DNA of 64,000 bases from Hyphomicrobiales bacterium. Lineage in GTDB: Bacteria; Pseudomonadota; Alphaproteobacteria; Rhizobiales; Rhizobiaceae. The stretch is taken from NCBI GenBank assembly GCA_900465675.1, contig UBJR01000003.1, positions 1 to 64,000 of the forward strand. Reading direction: 5' to 3'. Under the pieces are notes generated by a model. It worked only from the letters and a program-made list of their open reading frames with translations, had not been told where the DNA came from and did no database searches. A program made the position numbers and the translations under genes. This document shows positions 17,960-27,868 of this stretch, piece by piece (the first letter of the stretch is position 1; every line of letters starts with the position of its first letter).

Positions 17960-19147
17960 ATGGCAATCGAAGCATCAAACGAACAGACGCGCGAACCGCG
18001 CATTCGCCTCGGCATGGTCGGCGGCGGGGCTGGCGCATTCATCGGCGCCGTGCACCGCATGGCGGCCCGTCTGGACGACCAATACGAACTGATCGCCGGG
18101 GCGCTGTCCTCGACGCCGGAAAAGGCGCAGGCCTCCGGCCGCGATCTCGGTCTCGATCCGTCGCGCACCTATTCCAGCTATCGCGAGATGGCGATCCGCG
18201 AAGCGAAGCTGAAGAACGGCATCGAGGCGGTGTCGATCGTGACGCCGAACCATGTGCATTACGATGCGGCCAAGGAGTTTCTTCGCCGTGGCATCCACGT
18301 CATCTGCGACAAGCCGCTGACGTCGAACCTCGCCGACGCCAAGAAGCTGAAGAAGATCGCCGACGAGAGCGGTGCGCTCTTCATCCTGACGCATAATTAC
18401 ACCGGCTATCCGATGGTCCGCCAGGCGCGCGAGATGATCGCCAATGGCGAACTCGGCGATATCCGCCTGGTGCAGGCAGAGTATCCGCAGGACTGGCTGA
18501 CGGAAGCTGTCGAGCAGCAGGGCGCCAAGCAGGCGGTCTGGCGCACCGATCCGGCCCAATCCGGCGCCGGCGGTTCGACCGGTGATATCGGCACGCATGC
18601 CTATAACCTCGGCTGCTTCGTCTCCGGCCTGGAGCTCGACAGCCTCGCTGCCGATCTCGACAGCTTTGTCGAAGGACGCCGTCTTGACGACAACGCCCAT
18701 GTGATGCTGCGCTACAAGGCGAAGGGCAAGGAAAAGCCGGCCAAGGGCATGCTTTGGTGCAGCCAGGTAGCGCCGGGCCATGAGAACGGCTTGAAGGTTC
18801 GCGTCTATGGCACCAAGGGTGGTATCGAGTGGGTCCAGGCCGATCCGAACTATCTCTGGTTCACGCCGTTCGGCGAGCCGAAGCGGCTGATCACCCGCAA
18901 TGGGGCCGGTTCGGGCGCTGCGGCTGCCCGCGTCTCGCGCGTCCCGTCCGGTCATCCGGAAGGCTATCTCGAAGCCTTTGCGACGATCTATACGGAAGCG
19001 GCCCATGCCATCAACGCTGCCAAGAAGGGCAAGCCCGTCGACAAGGCTGTGGTCTACCCGACCGTCGATGACGGCGTGAAGGGTGTGGCCTTCGTCGAAG
19101 CCTGCGTCGCGTCCTCCAAGAAGAACGGCGGCTGGGTCAAGGTCTGA
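17960..19147 (+). CDS. Gfo/Idh/MocA family NAD(P)-dependent oxidoreductase
   Basis: A 395-residue sugar/cyclitol dehydrogenase. The N-terminal Rossmann fold starts RLGMVGGGAGAFIGAVHR; the conserved Lys lies in the (E/D)KP motif HVICDKPLTS; the catalytic Asp/His pair is in GSTGDIGTHAYNLG. These are the family's hallmark sites. AGGAGG precedes the ATG. It is downstream of the isomerase gene, separated by a RIME-like element, so probably co-transcribed. It likely oxidises the sugar imported by the ABC system, or its derivative; substrate unknown. Confidence 0.9.
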   Translation: MAIEASNEQTREPRIRLGMVGGGAGAFIGAVHRMAARLDDQYELIAGALSSTPEKAQASGRDLGLDPSRTYSSYREMAIREAKLKNGIEAVSIVTPNHVHYDAAKEFLRRGIHVICDKPLTSNLADAKKLKKIADESGALFILTHNYTGYPMVRQAREMIANGELGDIRLVQAEYPQDWLTEAVEQQGAKQAVWRTDPAQSGAGGSTGDIGTHAYNLGCFVSGLELDSLAADLDSFVEGRRLDDNAHVMLRYKAKGKEKPAKGMLWCSQVAPGHENGLKVRVYGTKGGIEWVQADPNYLWFTPFGEPKRLITRNGAGSGAAAARVSRVPSGHPEGYLEAFATIYTEAAHAINAAKKGKPVDKAVVYPTVDDGVKGVAFVEACVASSKKNGGWVKV

Positions 19148-19165
19148 TCCGCGGCCGGTTCGTTT

Positions 19166-19209
19166 CGAATGAGCGCATTCCCTTAAATCTTAGGGAATGC
19201 GCTCATTCG
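19166..19209. repeat. 18-base perfect inverted repeat
   Basis: CGAATGAGCGCATTCCCT (19166-19183) and its exact reverse complement (19192-19209) around an 8-base loop, 19 bases after the dehydrogenase stop. No T-run follows, so it is either a terminator of unusual form, an mRNA 3'-end stabiliser or a mobile repeat remnant. Confidence 0.7.
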
Positions 19210-19260
19210 CGTTTAAGGGGATTGTGAAAGAAGAAGGCCGCAACCATATGGGGAGGCCCG

Positions 19261-19626
19261 ATGACATTCTCTTTCCGCATCATGACGTGCATTCTGGCGC
19301 TGGCAGCCGTTCCGGCATCGGCGCAACAGCTCATTCCTGGCGGGCAGCGCATGCCCGGAACCGTCAACGTTCAATCGACGATGTCGATGTCGGTTCCGGC
19401 CGATGCAACGCAAAATCCCTCCGAACAGATCGAACTGGCGCAGAAGACCTTCTATGCGATGGCCGGACGGCAGTGCTCGCTGGTTCTGGAGACGGTGGGC
19501 GAGAGCTGCCAGATCACCAATCTCAGCAACAATGCCGATCTTAATCGCGGCAATGGCAGTTTCATCACGGTGCGCGGTACCGTTACGATGGCCGTCAAGC
19601 TCAAGGGTCAGGCTGACAAGCCTTGA
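19261..19626 (+). CDS. Small secreted protein of unknown function
   Basis: A 121-residue protein with a signal peptide (IMTCILALAAVPASA, cleaved before QQ). The mature part is about 100 residues with two cysteines (RQCSLVLETVGESCQI) that could form a disulphide, and a beta-strand-like C-terminus (FITVRGTVTMAVKLKG). I recognise no domain. GGGGAGG precedes the ATG. It is monocistronic between an inverted repeat and a convergent DoxX gene. A periplasmic or surface location is inferred from the signal peptide. Confidence 0.7.
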   Translation: MTFSFRIMTCILALAAVPASAQQLIPGGQRMPGTVNVQSTMSMSVPADATQNPSEQIELAQKTFYAMAGRQCSLVLETVGESCQITNLSNNADLNRGNGSFITVRGTVTMAVKLKGQADKP

Positions 19627-19674
19627 GATCGCATTCGGCTGAAGCGGATAACCGCTTCAGCCTTGCCGTTTGCT

Positions 19675-20079
19675 TCAGGCGGCTGTGGCCTGCTTGCGCT
19701 TCAGCAGCGCATCGACGCTGAAGGGGCCGGCGCCCGCGGCGACGAAATAGAGCATGACGAAGCAGAACAGGATAGCGGCGACGCCGCCGTTCTGCGCCGG
19801 ATAGAAGCTCTTCGGCGCATGAGCGATGAAATAGGCGAAGGCCATCAGGCCCGAGAGAACGAAGGCGGCGGCCCGCGTCTTGAAGCCGATCAGCACCAGG
19901 AAACCGAGAACCAGTTCCAGCATGCCGGCAATCCATGACATGGAGCCAACCGGCGGCACGCTTGCCGCGGCAGGGAAATGCAGAATCTTCTGCGTCCCGT
20001 AGCTGAAGAGTACGAGCGACGAGACGATGCGCAGCAGGCTGAGAAGATGCGGCTGCAGCAGGTGGATGGAAGCGAGCAT
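19675..20079 (-). CDS. DoxX family membrane protein
   Basis: A 134-residue protein with four hydrophobic segments. The family pattern is present in LRIVSSLVLFSYGTQKILHF and GMLELVLGFLVLIGFKTR. The start at 20079 (MLASIHLL...) is preferred because AAAGGA is well spaced before it; the longer frame to 20106 adds a non-conserved tail. DoxX proteins are inner-membrane proteins loosely linked to redox or thiosulfate metabolism, but most have no known role. Confidence 0.85.
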   Translation of the reverse strand: MLASIHLLQPHLLSLLRIVSSLVLFSYGTQKILHFPAAASVPPVGSMSWIAGMLELVLGFLVLIGFKTRAAAFVLSGLMAFAYFIAHAPKSFYPAQNGGVAAILFCFVMLYFVAAGAGPFSVDALLKRKQATAA

Positions 20080-20318
20080 CGGGTTCCTTTCGTTGTTATC
20101 TCCCATTCCGCTCTCACCCGGCGCATCGCCGATCTCAAGTCACGACTTCTGACATCAGCGTTATCACGCTGCGACCGCGCCATCCGCATGCGCCTTGATT
20201 TGATCGCCTTGCCTGCCTAGATTGCCGTCATCCCGCAATACCAACAGGATGTGTGCCACCATGGATTTCACCCAGATCGCAATGCCGTCTCGCCTTGCCA
20301 TCCGGGAGTTCTCTATCC

Positions 20319-21917
20319 ATGCCTGCCTCCATCACTCTTTCCAATCTCTCGTGGTCGACGCCTGACGGGCGGCCGCTTCTTTCTGGTCTCGATCTGAGCT
20401 TCGGTGCCGAGCGCACAGGACTTGTCGGGCGCAATGGCGCCGGCAAGACGACGCTGCTGAAGTTGGTGACCGGCGAGCTGCAGCCGCTGTCCGGCAACAT
20501 TGCCTTCGACGGGCGCCTCGGCGTTCTCCGCCAGTCGGTTCAGGTCGAAGCCGGGGCGACAATCGCCGATCTCTTCGACGTGCGTGATGCGCTCGCCATC
20601 CTGGTGAGGGCCGAGCGTGGCGAGGCGAGTGGCGAGGAGCTTGCCCACGCCGACTGGACGCTCGAGTCCCGCATGGCTTCGGCCCTCGAACGCGTCGGCC
20701 TCGATGCTCTGCCGGAAACGGTGCTGGCGTCGCTTTCCGGCGGTCAACGCACCCGAGCGGGTTTGGCGGCGCTGATTTTTGCCGAACCCGATTTTCTCAT
20801 CCTTGATGAGCCGACCAACAATCTCGACCGCGAGGGCCGGGAAGCGGTGATCGCGTTGCTGCGCGATTGGCGCGGCGGCGCGCTTGTTGTTAGCCATGAC
20901 CGCGAGTTGCTGGAGACGATGGATGCGATCGTCGAGCTGACGACGCTTGGCGCAAGGCGCTATGGCGGCGGCTGGAGCGCTTTTCAGGAGCGCAAGGCGC
21001 TTGAGCTTGCCGCCGCCGAACACGATCTCGCCGACGCCGAGAAGCGGATCGACGGAGTCAATCGGAGCGCCCAGCTGGTGGCCGAGCGGCAGGCGCGAAG
21101 CGACCGCGGCGGGCGGATCAAGGCGGCGCGTGGCGACATGCCCCGCATTGTCGCCGGCGGGCTGAAACGCAAGGCCGAGAATACCCGGGGTGAGAGAGTG
21201 CGGCTCGGCGAGAAACGGCGGGAGCACGCACTTGGCGCGGCTTCGGCGGCGCGCGGCAAGATCGAAGTCCTGCAGCCTTTCGCCGTCAGGCTGGAACCGA
21301 CCGGCTTGCCGCTGTCGCGTGTGGTGCTGAGGCTCGAAGGCGTCACGGCCGGATATGCGCCGGGGCGGCCTGCCATCCGCAATCTGTCGCTGTCGCTGAC
21401 AGGGCCGGAGCGTGTGGCGATCTCAGGCCCGAACGGCTCCGGCAAGACGACGCTTCTGGCGCTGATCACCGGTGTGCTTGACCCGTGGGGCGGCACGGTT
21501 TCGGTTCCTGCCGGGTATGCGTTCTTCGATCAGGGCGTCAGCCTGCTCGATCCCGGGCTCAGTGTCCGGGAGAATTTCCGTGCCCTTAATCCCGGCGCGG
21601 ATGAGATTGCCTGCCGGGCGGCGCTGGCAAGGTTCATGTTCCGCGCGGACGCTGCCCTGCAGCAGGTCTCGACGCTGAGCGGTGGGCAGCTGCTGCGAGC
21701 CGGGCTTGCCTGCGTGCTCGGCGGACCGAAGCCGCCGCCGCTGCTCATCCTGGACGAGCCGACCAACCATCTGGACGTCGACTCGATCACGGCCGTAGAA
21801 GCCGGGCTCGCGGCCTATGACGGCGCGCTTCTGGTCGTCAGCCATGACGAAGTGTTTCTGGACAATATCGGGATCACGAGACGGGTTCTGATGCCGTCGG
21901 GTGCCACCGTGCTCTGA
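20319..21917 (+). CDS. ABC-F family ATPase (ribosome-associated type)
   Basis: About 532 residues with two ABC domains in one chain and no transmembrane segment: Walker A GRNGAGKTT and GPNGSGKTT, signatures LSGGQRTRAGLA and LSGGQLLRAGLA, Walker B FLILDEPTNNLD and LLILDEPTNHLD. The linker between them (about 240-320) is Lys/Arg/Ala-rich, as in ABC-F translation factors. The start at 20319 (MPASITL...) has GGGAG upstream; the upstream in-frame ATG at 20253 adds 22 unlikely residues. Likely acts on ribosomes (EttA/Uup-like) or in drug resistance; which of these cannot be decided. Confidence 0.9.
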   Translation: MPASITLSNLSWSTPDGRPLLSGLDLSFGAERTGLVGRNGAGKTTLLKLVTGELQPLSGNIAFDGRLGVLRQSVQVEAGATIADLFDVRDALAILVRAERGEASGEELAHADWTLESRMASALERVGLDALPETVLASLSGGQRTRAGLAALIFAEPDFLILDEPTNNLDREGREAVIALLRDWRGGALVVSHDRELLETMDAIVELTTLGARRYGGGWSAFQERKALELAAAEHDLADAEKRIDGVNRSAQLVAERQARSDRGGRIKAARGDMPRIVAGGLKRKAENTRGERVRLGEKRREHALGAASAARGKIEVLQPFAVRLEPTGLPLSRVVLRLEGVTAGYAPGRPAIRNLSLSLTGPERVAISGPNGSGKTTLLALITGVLDPWGGTVSVPAGYAFFDQGVSLLDPGLSVRENFRALNPGADEIACRAALARFMFRADAALQQVSTLSGGQLLRAGLACVLGGPKPPPLLILDEPTNHLDVDSITAVEAGLAAYDGALLVVSHDEVFLDNIGITRRVLMPSGATVL

Positions 21918-22069
21918 TGGCGGGATGAAGCTGACCGGGAAGCCGGAATCTATCTGCAACGTTACAGTTTTGACATTCGAGGCCTGTACAAGACATTCCG
22001 GCTTGGCTAAACCGCCGCCAACGATGGCCGCGCCGGCCGACCTGAACAGCACTAAAGACGGAAAACATC

Positions 22070-23443
22070 ATGATCGATCCGAAGCTTCTCGCAGCCCGCT
22101 TCCCGGGCGACTTCACCTTCGGCGTGGCGACAGCCGCCTTCCAGATCGAAGGCGCCTCCAAGGCCGATGGCCGCAAGCCCTCCATCTGGGATGCGTTCTG
22201 CAACATGCCCGGCCGCGTCTATAACCGGGACAACGGCGATGTCGCCTGCGATCACTATAACCGCCTCGACGAAGACCTCGACCTGATCAAGGAGATGGGC
22301 GTTTCGGCCTACCGCTTCTCGATCGCCTGGCCGCGCATCATCCCTGACGGTACCGGCCCGGTGAACGAGGCTGGTCTCGATTTTTACGACCGCCTCGTCG
22401 ACGGCTGCAAGGCGCGCGGCATCAAGACCTTCGCGACGCTTTACCATTGGGATCTGCCGCTGCTGCTCGCCGGCGACGGCGGCTGGACGGCGCGCTCGAC
22501 CGCCTATGCATTCCAGCGCTATGCGAAGACCGTCATGGCCCGCCTCGGCGACCGCCTCGATACGGTCGCAACCTTCAACGAGCCGTGGTGCATCGTTTGG
22601 CTCAGCCACCTCTACGGCATCCATGCTCCGGGCGAACGCAACATGCAGGCAGCGCTGCATGCGATGCATTACATGAACCTCGCCCATGGTCTCGGTGTCG
22701 AAGCGATCCGCTCCGAGGCGCCGAATGTTCCTGTCGGTCTGGTGCTCAACGCCTCGTCGATCATTCCGGGTTCCGACAGCCCGGCCGATCTGGCTGCTGC
22801 CGAGCGCGCCCATCAGTTTCATAACGGCGCCTTCTTCGATCCGGTTTTCAAGGGCGAGTATCCGAAGGAGTTCGTCGAGGCGCTCGGCGATCGCATGCCT
22901 GTCATCGAAGACGGTGACTTGAAGATCATCAACCAGAAGCTCGATTGGTGGGGCCTCAACTACTACAAGCCGGACCGCGTCCACGACGATGCCTCGAAGA
23001 AGGGTGATTTCCCCTGGACTGTCGAGGCGGCGCCGGCGAGCGACGTGAAGACCGATATCGGCTGGGAAGTCTATGCGCCCGGTCTCAAGCATCTGGTCGA
23101 GGATCTCTACCGCCGCTACGAACTGCCGGAATGCTACATCACCGAGAACGGTGCCTGCGACAATACCGATGTCGTCAATGGCCAGGTCGATGACACGATG
23201 CGCCTCGACTATGTCAGCGATCACCTCGATGTCGTCGCCAACCTGATCAAGGACGGTTATCCGATGCGCGGCTACTTCGCCTGGAGCCTGATGGACAATT
23301 TCGAATGGGCGGAAGGCTACAAGATGCGTTTCGGCCTCGTCCATGTCGATTATCAAACGCAGGTTCGTACGGTGAAGAAGAGCGGAAAGTGGTATGGCGA
23401 ACTCGCCGGCCAGTTCCCCAAGGGCAACCATAAGACAGCCTGA
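22070..23443 (+). CDS. Glycoside hydrolase family 1 beta-glucosidase
   Basis: A 457-residue GH1 enzyme of typical length. N-terminal family signature FTFGVATAAFQIEGA; acid/base Glu171 in TFNEPW; nucleophile Glu359 in YITENGA; aglycone and substrate residues in YHWDLP and SLMDNFEWAEGYKMRFGL. No signal peptide, so it is a cytoplasmic retaining beta-glycosidase acting on imported disaccharides or aryl glucosides. It is not next to a dedicated transporter; the LacI/ABC locus is about 3 kb upstream beyond unrelated genes. Confidence 0.95.
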   Translation: MIDPKLLAARFPGDFTFGVATAAFQIEGASKADGRKPSIWDAFCNMPGRVYNRDNGDVACDHYNRLDEDLDLIKEMGVSAYRFSIAWPRIIPDGTGPVNEAGLDFYDRLVDGCKARGIKTFATLYHWDLPLLLAGDGGWTARSTAYAFQRYAKTVMARLGDRLDTVATFNEPWCIVWLSHLYGIHAPGERNMQAALHAMHYMNLAHGLGVEAIRSEAPNVPVGLVLNASSIIPGSDSPADLAAAERAHQFHNGAFFDPVFKGEYPKEFVEALGDRMPVIEDGDLKIINQKLDWWGLNYYKPDRVHDDASKKGDFPWTVEAAPASDVKTDIGWEVYAPGLKHLVEDLYRRYELPECYITENGACDNTDVVNGQVDDTMRLDYVSDHLDVVANLIKDGYPMRGYFAWSLMDNFEWAEGYKMRFGLVHVDYQTQVRTVKKSGKWYGELAGQFPKGNHKTA

Positions 23444-23763
23444 CCGAAGCCTTGGCTCTACTCTGGCGTTTAGCAAGAAATGCGGAAAATCGCCTCTTGG
23501 TTTTACGAGTGGTTTTGGCCACCGGAATGGGGTCCAGAAATCGGTTTCTGATCCGGTTTTTCCGCGTCACGGCGCTGAATAAGCAGCATGGTGCGGCCGC
23601 AAAATATGCAGCAAAGTCAGCCGCTTCCGGTGCTCCGGGGGCGGTTTTTGCATAGATAGCGAAATTTATCTTTAAAATACCCGCTGATTAATCGTTTTGC
23701 CGTGATTTTTAACAGTTTCTTGAACTCTTGACTGGCACAGTCCCTGCCATCGGGGAGCAATAA
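23444..23763. other. Intergenic region, 320 bases
   Basis: Between the beta-glucosidase gene and the CHASE4-GGDEF-EAL gene. It contains a hairpin-plus-T-run at 23621-23649 and an AT-rich stretch (about 23655-23730) that probably holds the promoter of the downstream gene. No coding frame is supported. Confidence 0.5.
23621..23649 (+). terminator. Probable Rho-independent terminator
   Basis: 10-base stem CCGCTTCCGG/CCGGGGGCGG with two G-U pairs and loop TGCT, followed by TTTTT. It lies 178 bases past the beta-glucosidase stop, so it may end that transcript or an unannotated small RNA. Confidence 0.6.
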
Positions 23764-25971
23764 ATGCCTAAGTTATTCGGGCAAAAAAATCAGGCCTTGG
23801 GGATAGGCCGGCACACGACCGTCACGGGCGTGTTGCTGACCTTCGCCGTCATCGTCGCGATCGTCACTGTGATGATCCTGACCGCAATTTCACGCGTCGC
23901 AGACAATGCCAACGTGCTCGACGACGAGCGCTCGCGGGAGACCACCGCTGGAGCGCTGAAGACCTTCGAAGAGCAGCTTGGCGCGACTCTCAACGATTAT
24001 GCCGCATGGGACGATGCCGCAGCCAATGTCTATGCTGATGGCGGCATGGCATGGACGATCAGCAATTACGGCGAGATGTCCGTCAACAGTTCGCTGTTCG
24101 ACATGGCCATTGTCATCGATGACAACAAGAAACCGCTGATGGCCTTTCGGGATGGCAAGGCGATGGAGGGCCGTCTCGACGACTTCTTCGCACCATCGCT
24201 CTGGACCCTGCTCGACAAGGTTCGAGCGGCAGATCTTACTGATCCGGAGGCTGTCGGTTTTGTCGGTACGAAGTCGGGCATCGCCGCTGCAGGCATCGCG
24301 CTGGTACGCGAGAAATCCGGCGCGTTGGACAAGCCAGCTGGCAGCCGCCGCTACCTGATTTTCGCGCGGCATCTCGATGATGCCAAGGTGACCGGTCTTG
24401 GCGACACCTATGTGATCCATGGCATGAAGCTCGTGCCCGCGGACTACGCCGCAAAATATTCCGTCAGGATCGATGATGCTGCGGGTGTCACACTCGGTAA
24501 GCTCGTCTGGACGTCGCGGTCGCCGGGAGACATCGGCTATGATCAGGTGCGGCCGACCGTGGTGAAAGCCTTGGGCCTAGTGGGCTTGTTCTTCGCCGTG
24601 CTTCTGGTGATCGGCTGGATGGCCGGACGGCGTCTCAAGGCGGAAGAAATCACCGCCCGCGAGGAGGCGCTTCGCGACCGGCTGAGTGGTCTCTGGAACC
24701 GCGAGGGGCTGGGGATCGCCATTGACGCCATGGTCGAGGAAGCCCAGCAGAACAAGAAGAACATCCTCATTCTCTACCTCGATCTCGATGGCTTCAAGGA
24801 AGTCAACGACAGCTACGGCCACGGCACTGGCGATCAGCTGATCCGTGCCGTCGCGGCCGGGTTGAAGGTTCTGATCCCACCGCATGCTGTTCTCGCGCGT
24901 ATCGGTGGCGATGAGTTTGCCATTGCCTTCCATTCTGAAGGCGGCAATGCCGAAGCTCTGCAGCTCTCGGAACAGATTCTCGACTTCCTCGCCGAGCCGC
25001 TGGAAATCGGCCGCCGTGTCGTCGTCATCGGCGCTAGCATCGGCATCGCGATGTCGCCCGAAGGCGTTGCTGACCGCGAAGAGCTGGTGCGCCGCGCCGA
25101 CCTCGCGATGTACAAGGCCAAGGAAGCCGGCCGTGCCCGGATGATGCTTTATGATCCGGAGATGGATGCAGACCGCGAAGAGCGCAACGCGCTGGAGATC
25201 GATCTGCGCGCTGCGATCGAGAGCGGCGATCTGACGCTTGCCTATCAGCCGCTGATCGATGCGGAGACCTATGAGATGAATGGCGTGGAAGCGCTGGTGC
25301 GCTGGAACCGTCCAGGCTTCGGTCCTATTTCGCCCGATGTCTTCATTCCGGTTGCCGAGACCAGCGGCCTGATCGAAGCGCTCGGCCTGTTCGTCTTGCG
25401 CAAGGCATGCGAGACCGCCAAGCAGTGGCCGGATCTGCGGATCTCGGTCAACGTCTCACCCGGCCAGTTCCGCAATCCGGCATTTACCGATTATGTGCGC
25501 TACGTTCTGAAGCAGACGGAGATCGAAGCGCGCCGGGTGACGCTCGAGATCACCGAAGGCTACATGATCCAGAATCCGCAGCGGACGCGCCAGTCGATCG
25601 AACGGCTGAAGACGCTCGGCGTGAAGATTGCGCTGGATGATTTCGGCTCGGGCTTCTCGTCGATCGGTTATCTGCGCCAGTTCGGTTTCGATCGCATCAA
25701 GATCGACCGTTCGCTTGTCGATGGCGTTACCGAGAGCGAGAGCCAGCGCGAGATGCTGCAGGCAACTGTCGCCCTTGCACGATCGCTCAATATTCCGGTG
25801 ACGGCCGAGGGCATCGAGACGGAAGCCCAGGCGGTCGCCGTCCGTCTCTTCGGTTGCGACAGCCTGCAAGGCTATCACTTCAGCCGGCCGGTGACGGCCG
25901 ACAAGATCACCGAAATGCTGGAGGAGCGGCGCGAGCAGCGCCGCCCGCCGCGCCGGACGAGTGCAGCCTAG
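23764..25971 (+). CDS. Membrane c-di-GMP signalling protein, CHASE4-GGDEF-EAL
   Basis: A 735-residue protein. TM1 about 20-44, periplasmic CHASE4 sensor domain with the typical NDYAAWDDA motif (about 60-260), TM2 about 268-286, GGDEF domain with intact IGGDEFAI (near residue 380), and EAL domain with VEALVRW (near 509) and [13 protein letters not shown]. Both enzymatic signatures look intact, so it may make and/or degrade c-di-GMP in response to an extracytoplasmic signal. GGGGAG gives the ribosome site. Its stop codon TAG overlaps the stop of the convergent trhO in the shared tetranucleotide CTAG. Confidence 0.93.
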   Translation: MPKLFGQKNQALGIGRHTTVTGVLLTFAVIVAIVTVMILTAISRVADNANVLDDERSRETTAGALKTFEEQLGATLNDYAAWDDAAANVYADGGMAWTISNYGEMSVNSSLFDMAIVIDDNKKPLMAFRDGKAMEGRLDDFFAPSLWTLLDKVRAADLTDPEAVGFVGTKSGIAAAGIALVREKSGALDKPAGSRRYLIFARHLDDAKVTGLGDTYVIHGMKLVPADYAAKYSVRIDDAAGVTLGKLVWTSRSPGDIGYDQVRPTVVKALGLVGLFFAVLLVIGWMAGRRLKAEEITAREEALRDRLSGLWNREGLGIAIDAMVEEAQQNKKNILILYLDLDGFKEVNDSYGHGTGDQLIRAVAAGLKVLIPPHAVLARIGGDEFAIAFHSEGGNAEALQLSEQILDFLAEPLEIGRRVVVIGASIGIAMSPEGVADREELVRRADLAMYKAKEAGRARMMLYDPEMDADREERNALEIDLRAAIESGDLTLAYQPLIDAETYEMNGVEALVRWNRPGFGPISPDVFIPVAETSGLIEALGLFVLRKACETAKQWPDLRISVNVSPGQFRNPAFTDYVRYVLKQTEIEARRVTLEITEGYMIQNPQRTRQSIERLKTLGVKIALDDFGSGFSSIGYLRQFGFDRIKIDRSLVDGVTESESQREMLQATVALARSLNIPVTAEGIETEAQAVAVRLFGCDSLQGYHFSRPVTADKITEMLEERREQRRPPRRTSAA

Positions 25972-26897
25972 GTTCCGATGTGCTTCTGGCCGCGTTTCCT
26001 GGCAAGCGCGATCTGGTGCTGGCGCTGCCGATAGCGCAGGCGATCTTCTTCACTACGCGTCCCGTAGCAATGGCTGCAGGAAACGCCTTCCTCATAGTGT
26101 GGTGAGGTGATCTCTTCCGCGGTGATCGGGTTGCGGCAGGCGTGGCAGAGCTTGTGCTCGCCTTCCTTCAGGCCGTGCTCGACCGAAACCCGCTCGTCGA
26201 AGACAAAGCAGGCGCCCTCCCACAAGCTTTCTTCCTGCGGCACTTCCTCAAGGTATTTCAGGATACCGCCCTTGAGGTGATAGACCTCTTCGAATCCCTG
26301 TTCCTTCATGAAGGCTGTCGCCTTTTCGCAGCGGATGCCGCCGGTGCAGTACATGGCGATCTTCGGCTTGTTGTGCAGGCCGGGATTGTTGCGCACCCAA
26401 TCGGGAAATTCGCGGAAGGTCTTGGTTTGCGGATCGACGGCGCCGCGGAAGACGCCGATCGCCGTCTCGTAGTCGTTGCGGGTGTCGATCACGATGGTGT
26501 CGGGATCGGAAATCAATTCGTTCCAGTCCTTTGCCGCGACATAGGTACCAACCACCTTGTTCGGGTCGATGTTTTCGACGCCCATGGTGACGATCTCTTT
26601 TTTCAGCTTCACCTTCATGCGCAGGAACGGCATCTTCGATGCGCGGCTTTCCTTGTGCTCCAGTGTCGCGAATTCCGGCTGGTCTCGCAGATAGGCCAAC
26701 ACCGTCCTGACGCCTTCATCCGGTCCGCCGATCGTGCCGTTGATGCCCTCATGGGCAAGCAGCAGCGTGCCCTTCACGCCGTTTGCCTCACAGAGCGCCT
26801 GCAGCGGCTCACGCAGGCTTTCGAAGCGCGGCACGGAAACGAAATGATAGAGCGCCGCCACGAGGAACGAGCTTGAGCTATTGATGCTGTCGGTCAT
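25968..26897 (-). CDS. trhO: tRNA uridine(34) hydroxylase, rhodanese-domain protein
   Basis: A 309-residue TrhO (YceA) family protein. Order: N-terminal acylphosphatase-like/UPF0176 domain ([27 protein letters not shown]), rhodanese domain with the active-site loop [12 protein letters not shown] (Cys184), and a C-terminal Cys-rich segment (CHACRNP...CSHCYG) suggestive of metal binding. By family precedent it uses oxygen to hydroxylate U34 of certain tRNAs on the way to cmo5U-type modifications. It shares a CTAG with the convergent GGDEF-EAL gene, leaving no intergenic space. Confidence 0.92.
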   Translation of the reverse strand: MTDSINSSSSFLVAALYHFVSVPRFESLREPLQALCEANGVKGTLLLAHEGINGTIGGPDEGVRTVLAYLRDQPEFATLEHKESRASKMPFLRMKVKLKKEIVTMGVENIDPNKVVGTYVAAKDWNELISDPDTIVIDTRNDYETAIGVFRGAVDPQTKTFREFPDWVRNNPGLHNKPKIAMYCTGGIRCEKATAFMKEQGFEEVYHLKGGILKYLEEVPQEESLWEGACFVFDERVSVEHGLKEGEHKLCHACRNPITAEEITSPHYEEGVSCSHCYGTRSEEDRLRYRQRQHQIALARKRGQKHIGT

Positions 26898-26959
26898 GGG
26901 CGGTGGAAATACAGCTTTCGGCCCGTCAGTGCAATTGCCTGTTGGCGAAGGCGATCAAG

Positions 26960-27868
26960 TCACTTTTCCGCTGCGCGCCAGAGGAGCTGGATGCGCCCTG
27001 CTTCTTCACGGGGATCGTCGGCAAAGATGGTCCCTGCGATGATCAACGCCTCGCGGCGGTCGTCCTGCTGGCGGTGGATGATCGCATCGAGCAGGCGCGC
27101 AAGATCGTCGTTGCGGGTAAAGAGCTGCGGCTCGGCCTCTACCAGATCGCTGAGCACGGACAGATCGTGGACGTGTCCCAGACGATCCACCAGTGCCTTG
27201 GCCGCATCGCGCTTGGCTTTCATGGCAGTAGGCCAGAGGGCGGTCAGGAGTTTATGGTTGGCGCGGTAATCCTGCGTTCGCTTGCGCAGTTCATGGAAGG
27301 CGCTGTCGGACGCCTCGCCATGGCAGGCGTCAAGTGCGGCTCGTGCTTTCGCCGCCGTCCGCTCCCATCCCTTGGCAATCAGTTTCGCAGTCTTGTCGCG
27401 TTTGCCCGGAAAAGAGAGACCGTCCAGCGCTGCGATCGCCTCTTTCAGAATGCCGCTGGTTTCCAGAAGCTTCGGCTCGATCCCCGCCTCTGCCTCTGTC
27501 ATCCAGTTCCGACGGGTTTCGAGAATGACTGCTATCCGCTCGAGTGAGGCGCGCTCGTCTTCATCGCGCGCATGAGATTGCAGATAGCGGACGGTTTCGA
27601 TCAGCGCTTCGGCATCGCGAATGGTGGAGAGCGCCCTGGCGGCATCCCTTAGCCGGATATTCTCGCGTTTCCGGATTGCGCCCATCTCGCGGGCCACCAG
27701 CCTGTAGAGCGAGCGCACCTTTTTCAGGTTCTTGCGGAAGGCATGAATCGCCTCGTGTGTGCCATCCGGCCGCTGTTCGAGCATGCGGATCGCTTCCAGC
27801 AGTTCGCCGGTCGCAGCATCCTTGAAGCTCTCGGTAAAATCCGCGTCAGGCCGAATGCGGAAGGGCAT
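26960..27868 (-). CDS. CHAD domain protein
   Basis: A 302-residue, all-helical, Arg/Lys/His-rich protein. Two CHAD repeats are visible from conserved histidine helices: THEAIHAFRKNLKKVRSLYRL and DSAFHELRKRTQDYRANHKLL. CHAD proteins bind inorganic polyphosphate. Its start lies inside the end of the upstream CYTH gene (23-base overlap), so the two are translated together. E. coli ygiF joins CYTH and CHAD in one chain; here they are split into two coupled genes. Confidence 0.88.
   Translation of the reverse strand: MPFRIRPDADFTESFKDAATGELLEAIRMLEQRPDGTHEAIHAFRKNLKKVRSLYRLVAREMGAIRKRENIRLRDAARALSTIRDAEALIETVRYLQSHARDEDERASLERIAVILETRRNWMTEAEAGIEPKLLETSGILKEAIAALDGLSFPGKRDKTAKLIAKGWERTAAKARAALDACHGEASDSAFHELRKRTQDYRANHKLLTALWPTAMKAKRDAAKALVDRLGHVHDLSVLSDLVEAEPQLFTRNDDLARLLDAIIHRQQDDRREALIIAGTIFADDPREEAGRIQLLWRAAEK

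Noticed and set aside
22052..23476. 474-codon minus-strand frame opposite the beta-glucosidase
   Set aside because: Shadow frame with no domain.
23733..23748. Sigma-54-like TGGCACAGTCCCTGC before the CHASE4-GGDEF-EAL gene
   Set aside because: The GG-N10-GC spacing fits, but the transcription start would fall within about 5 bases of the ATG and after the ribosome site, so it is not usable for this gene start.
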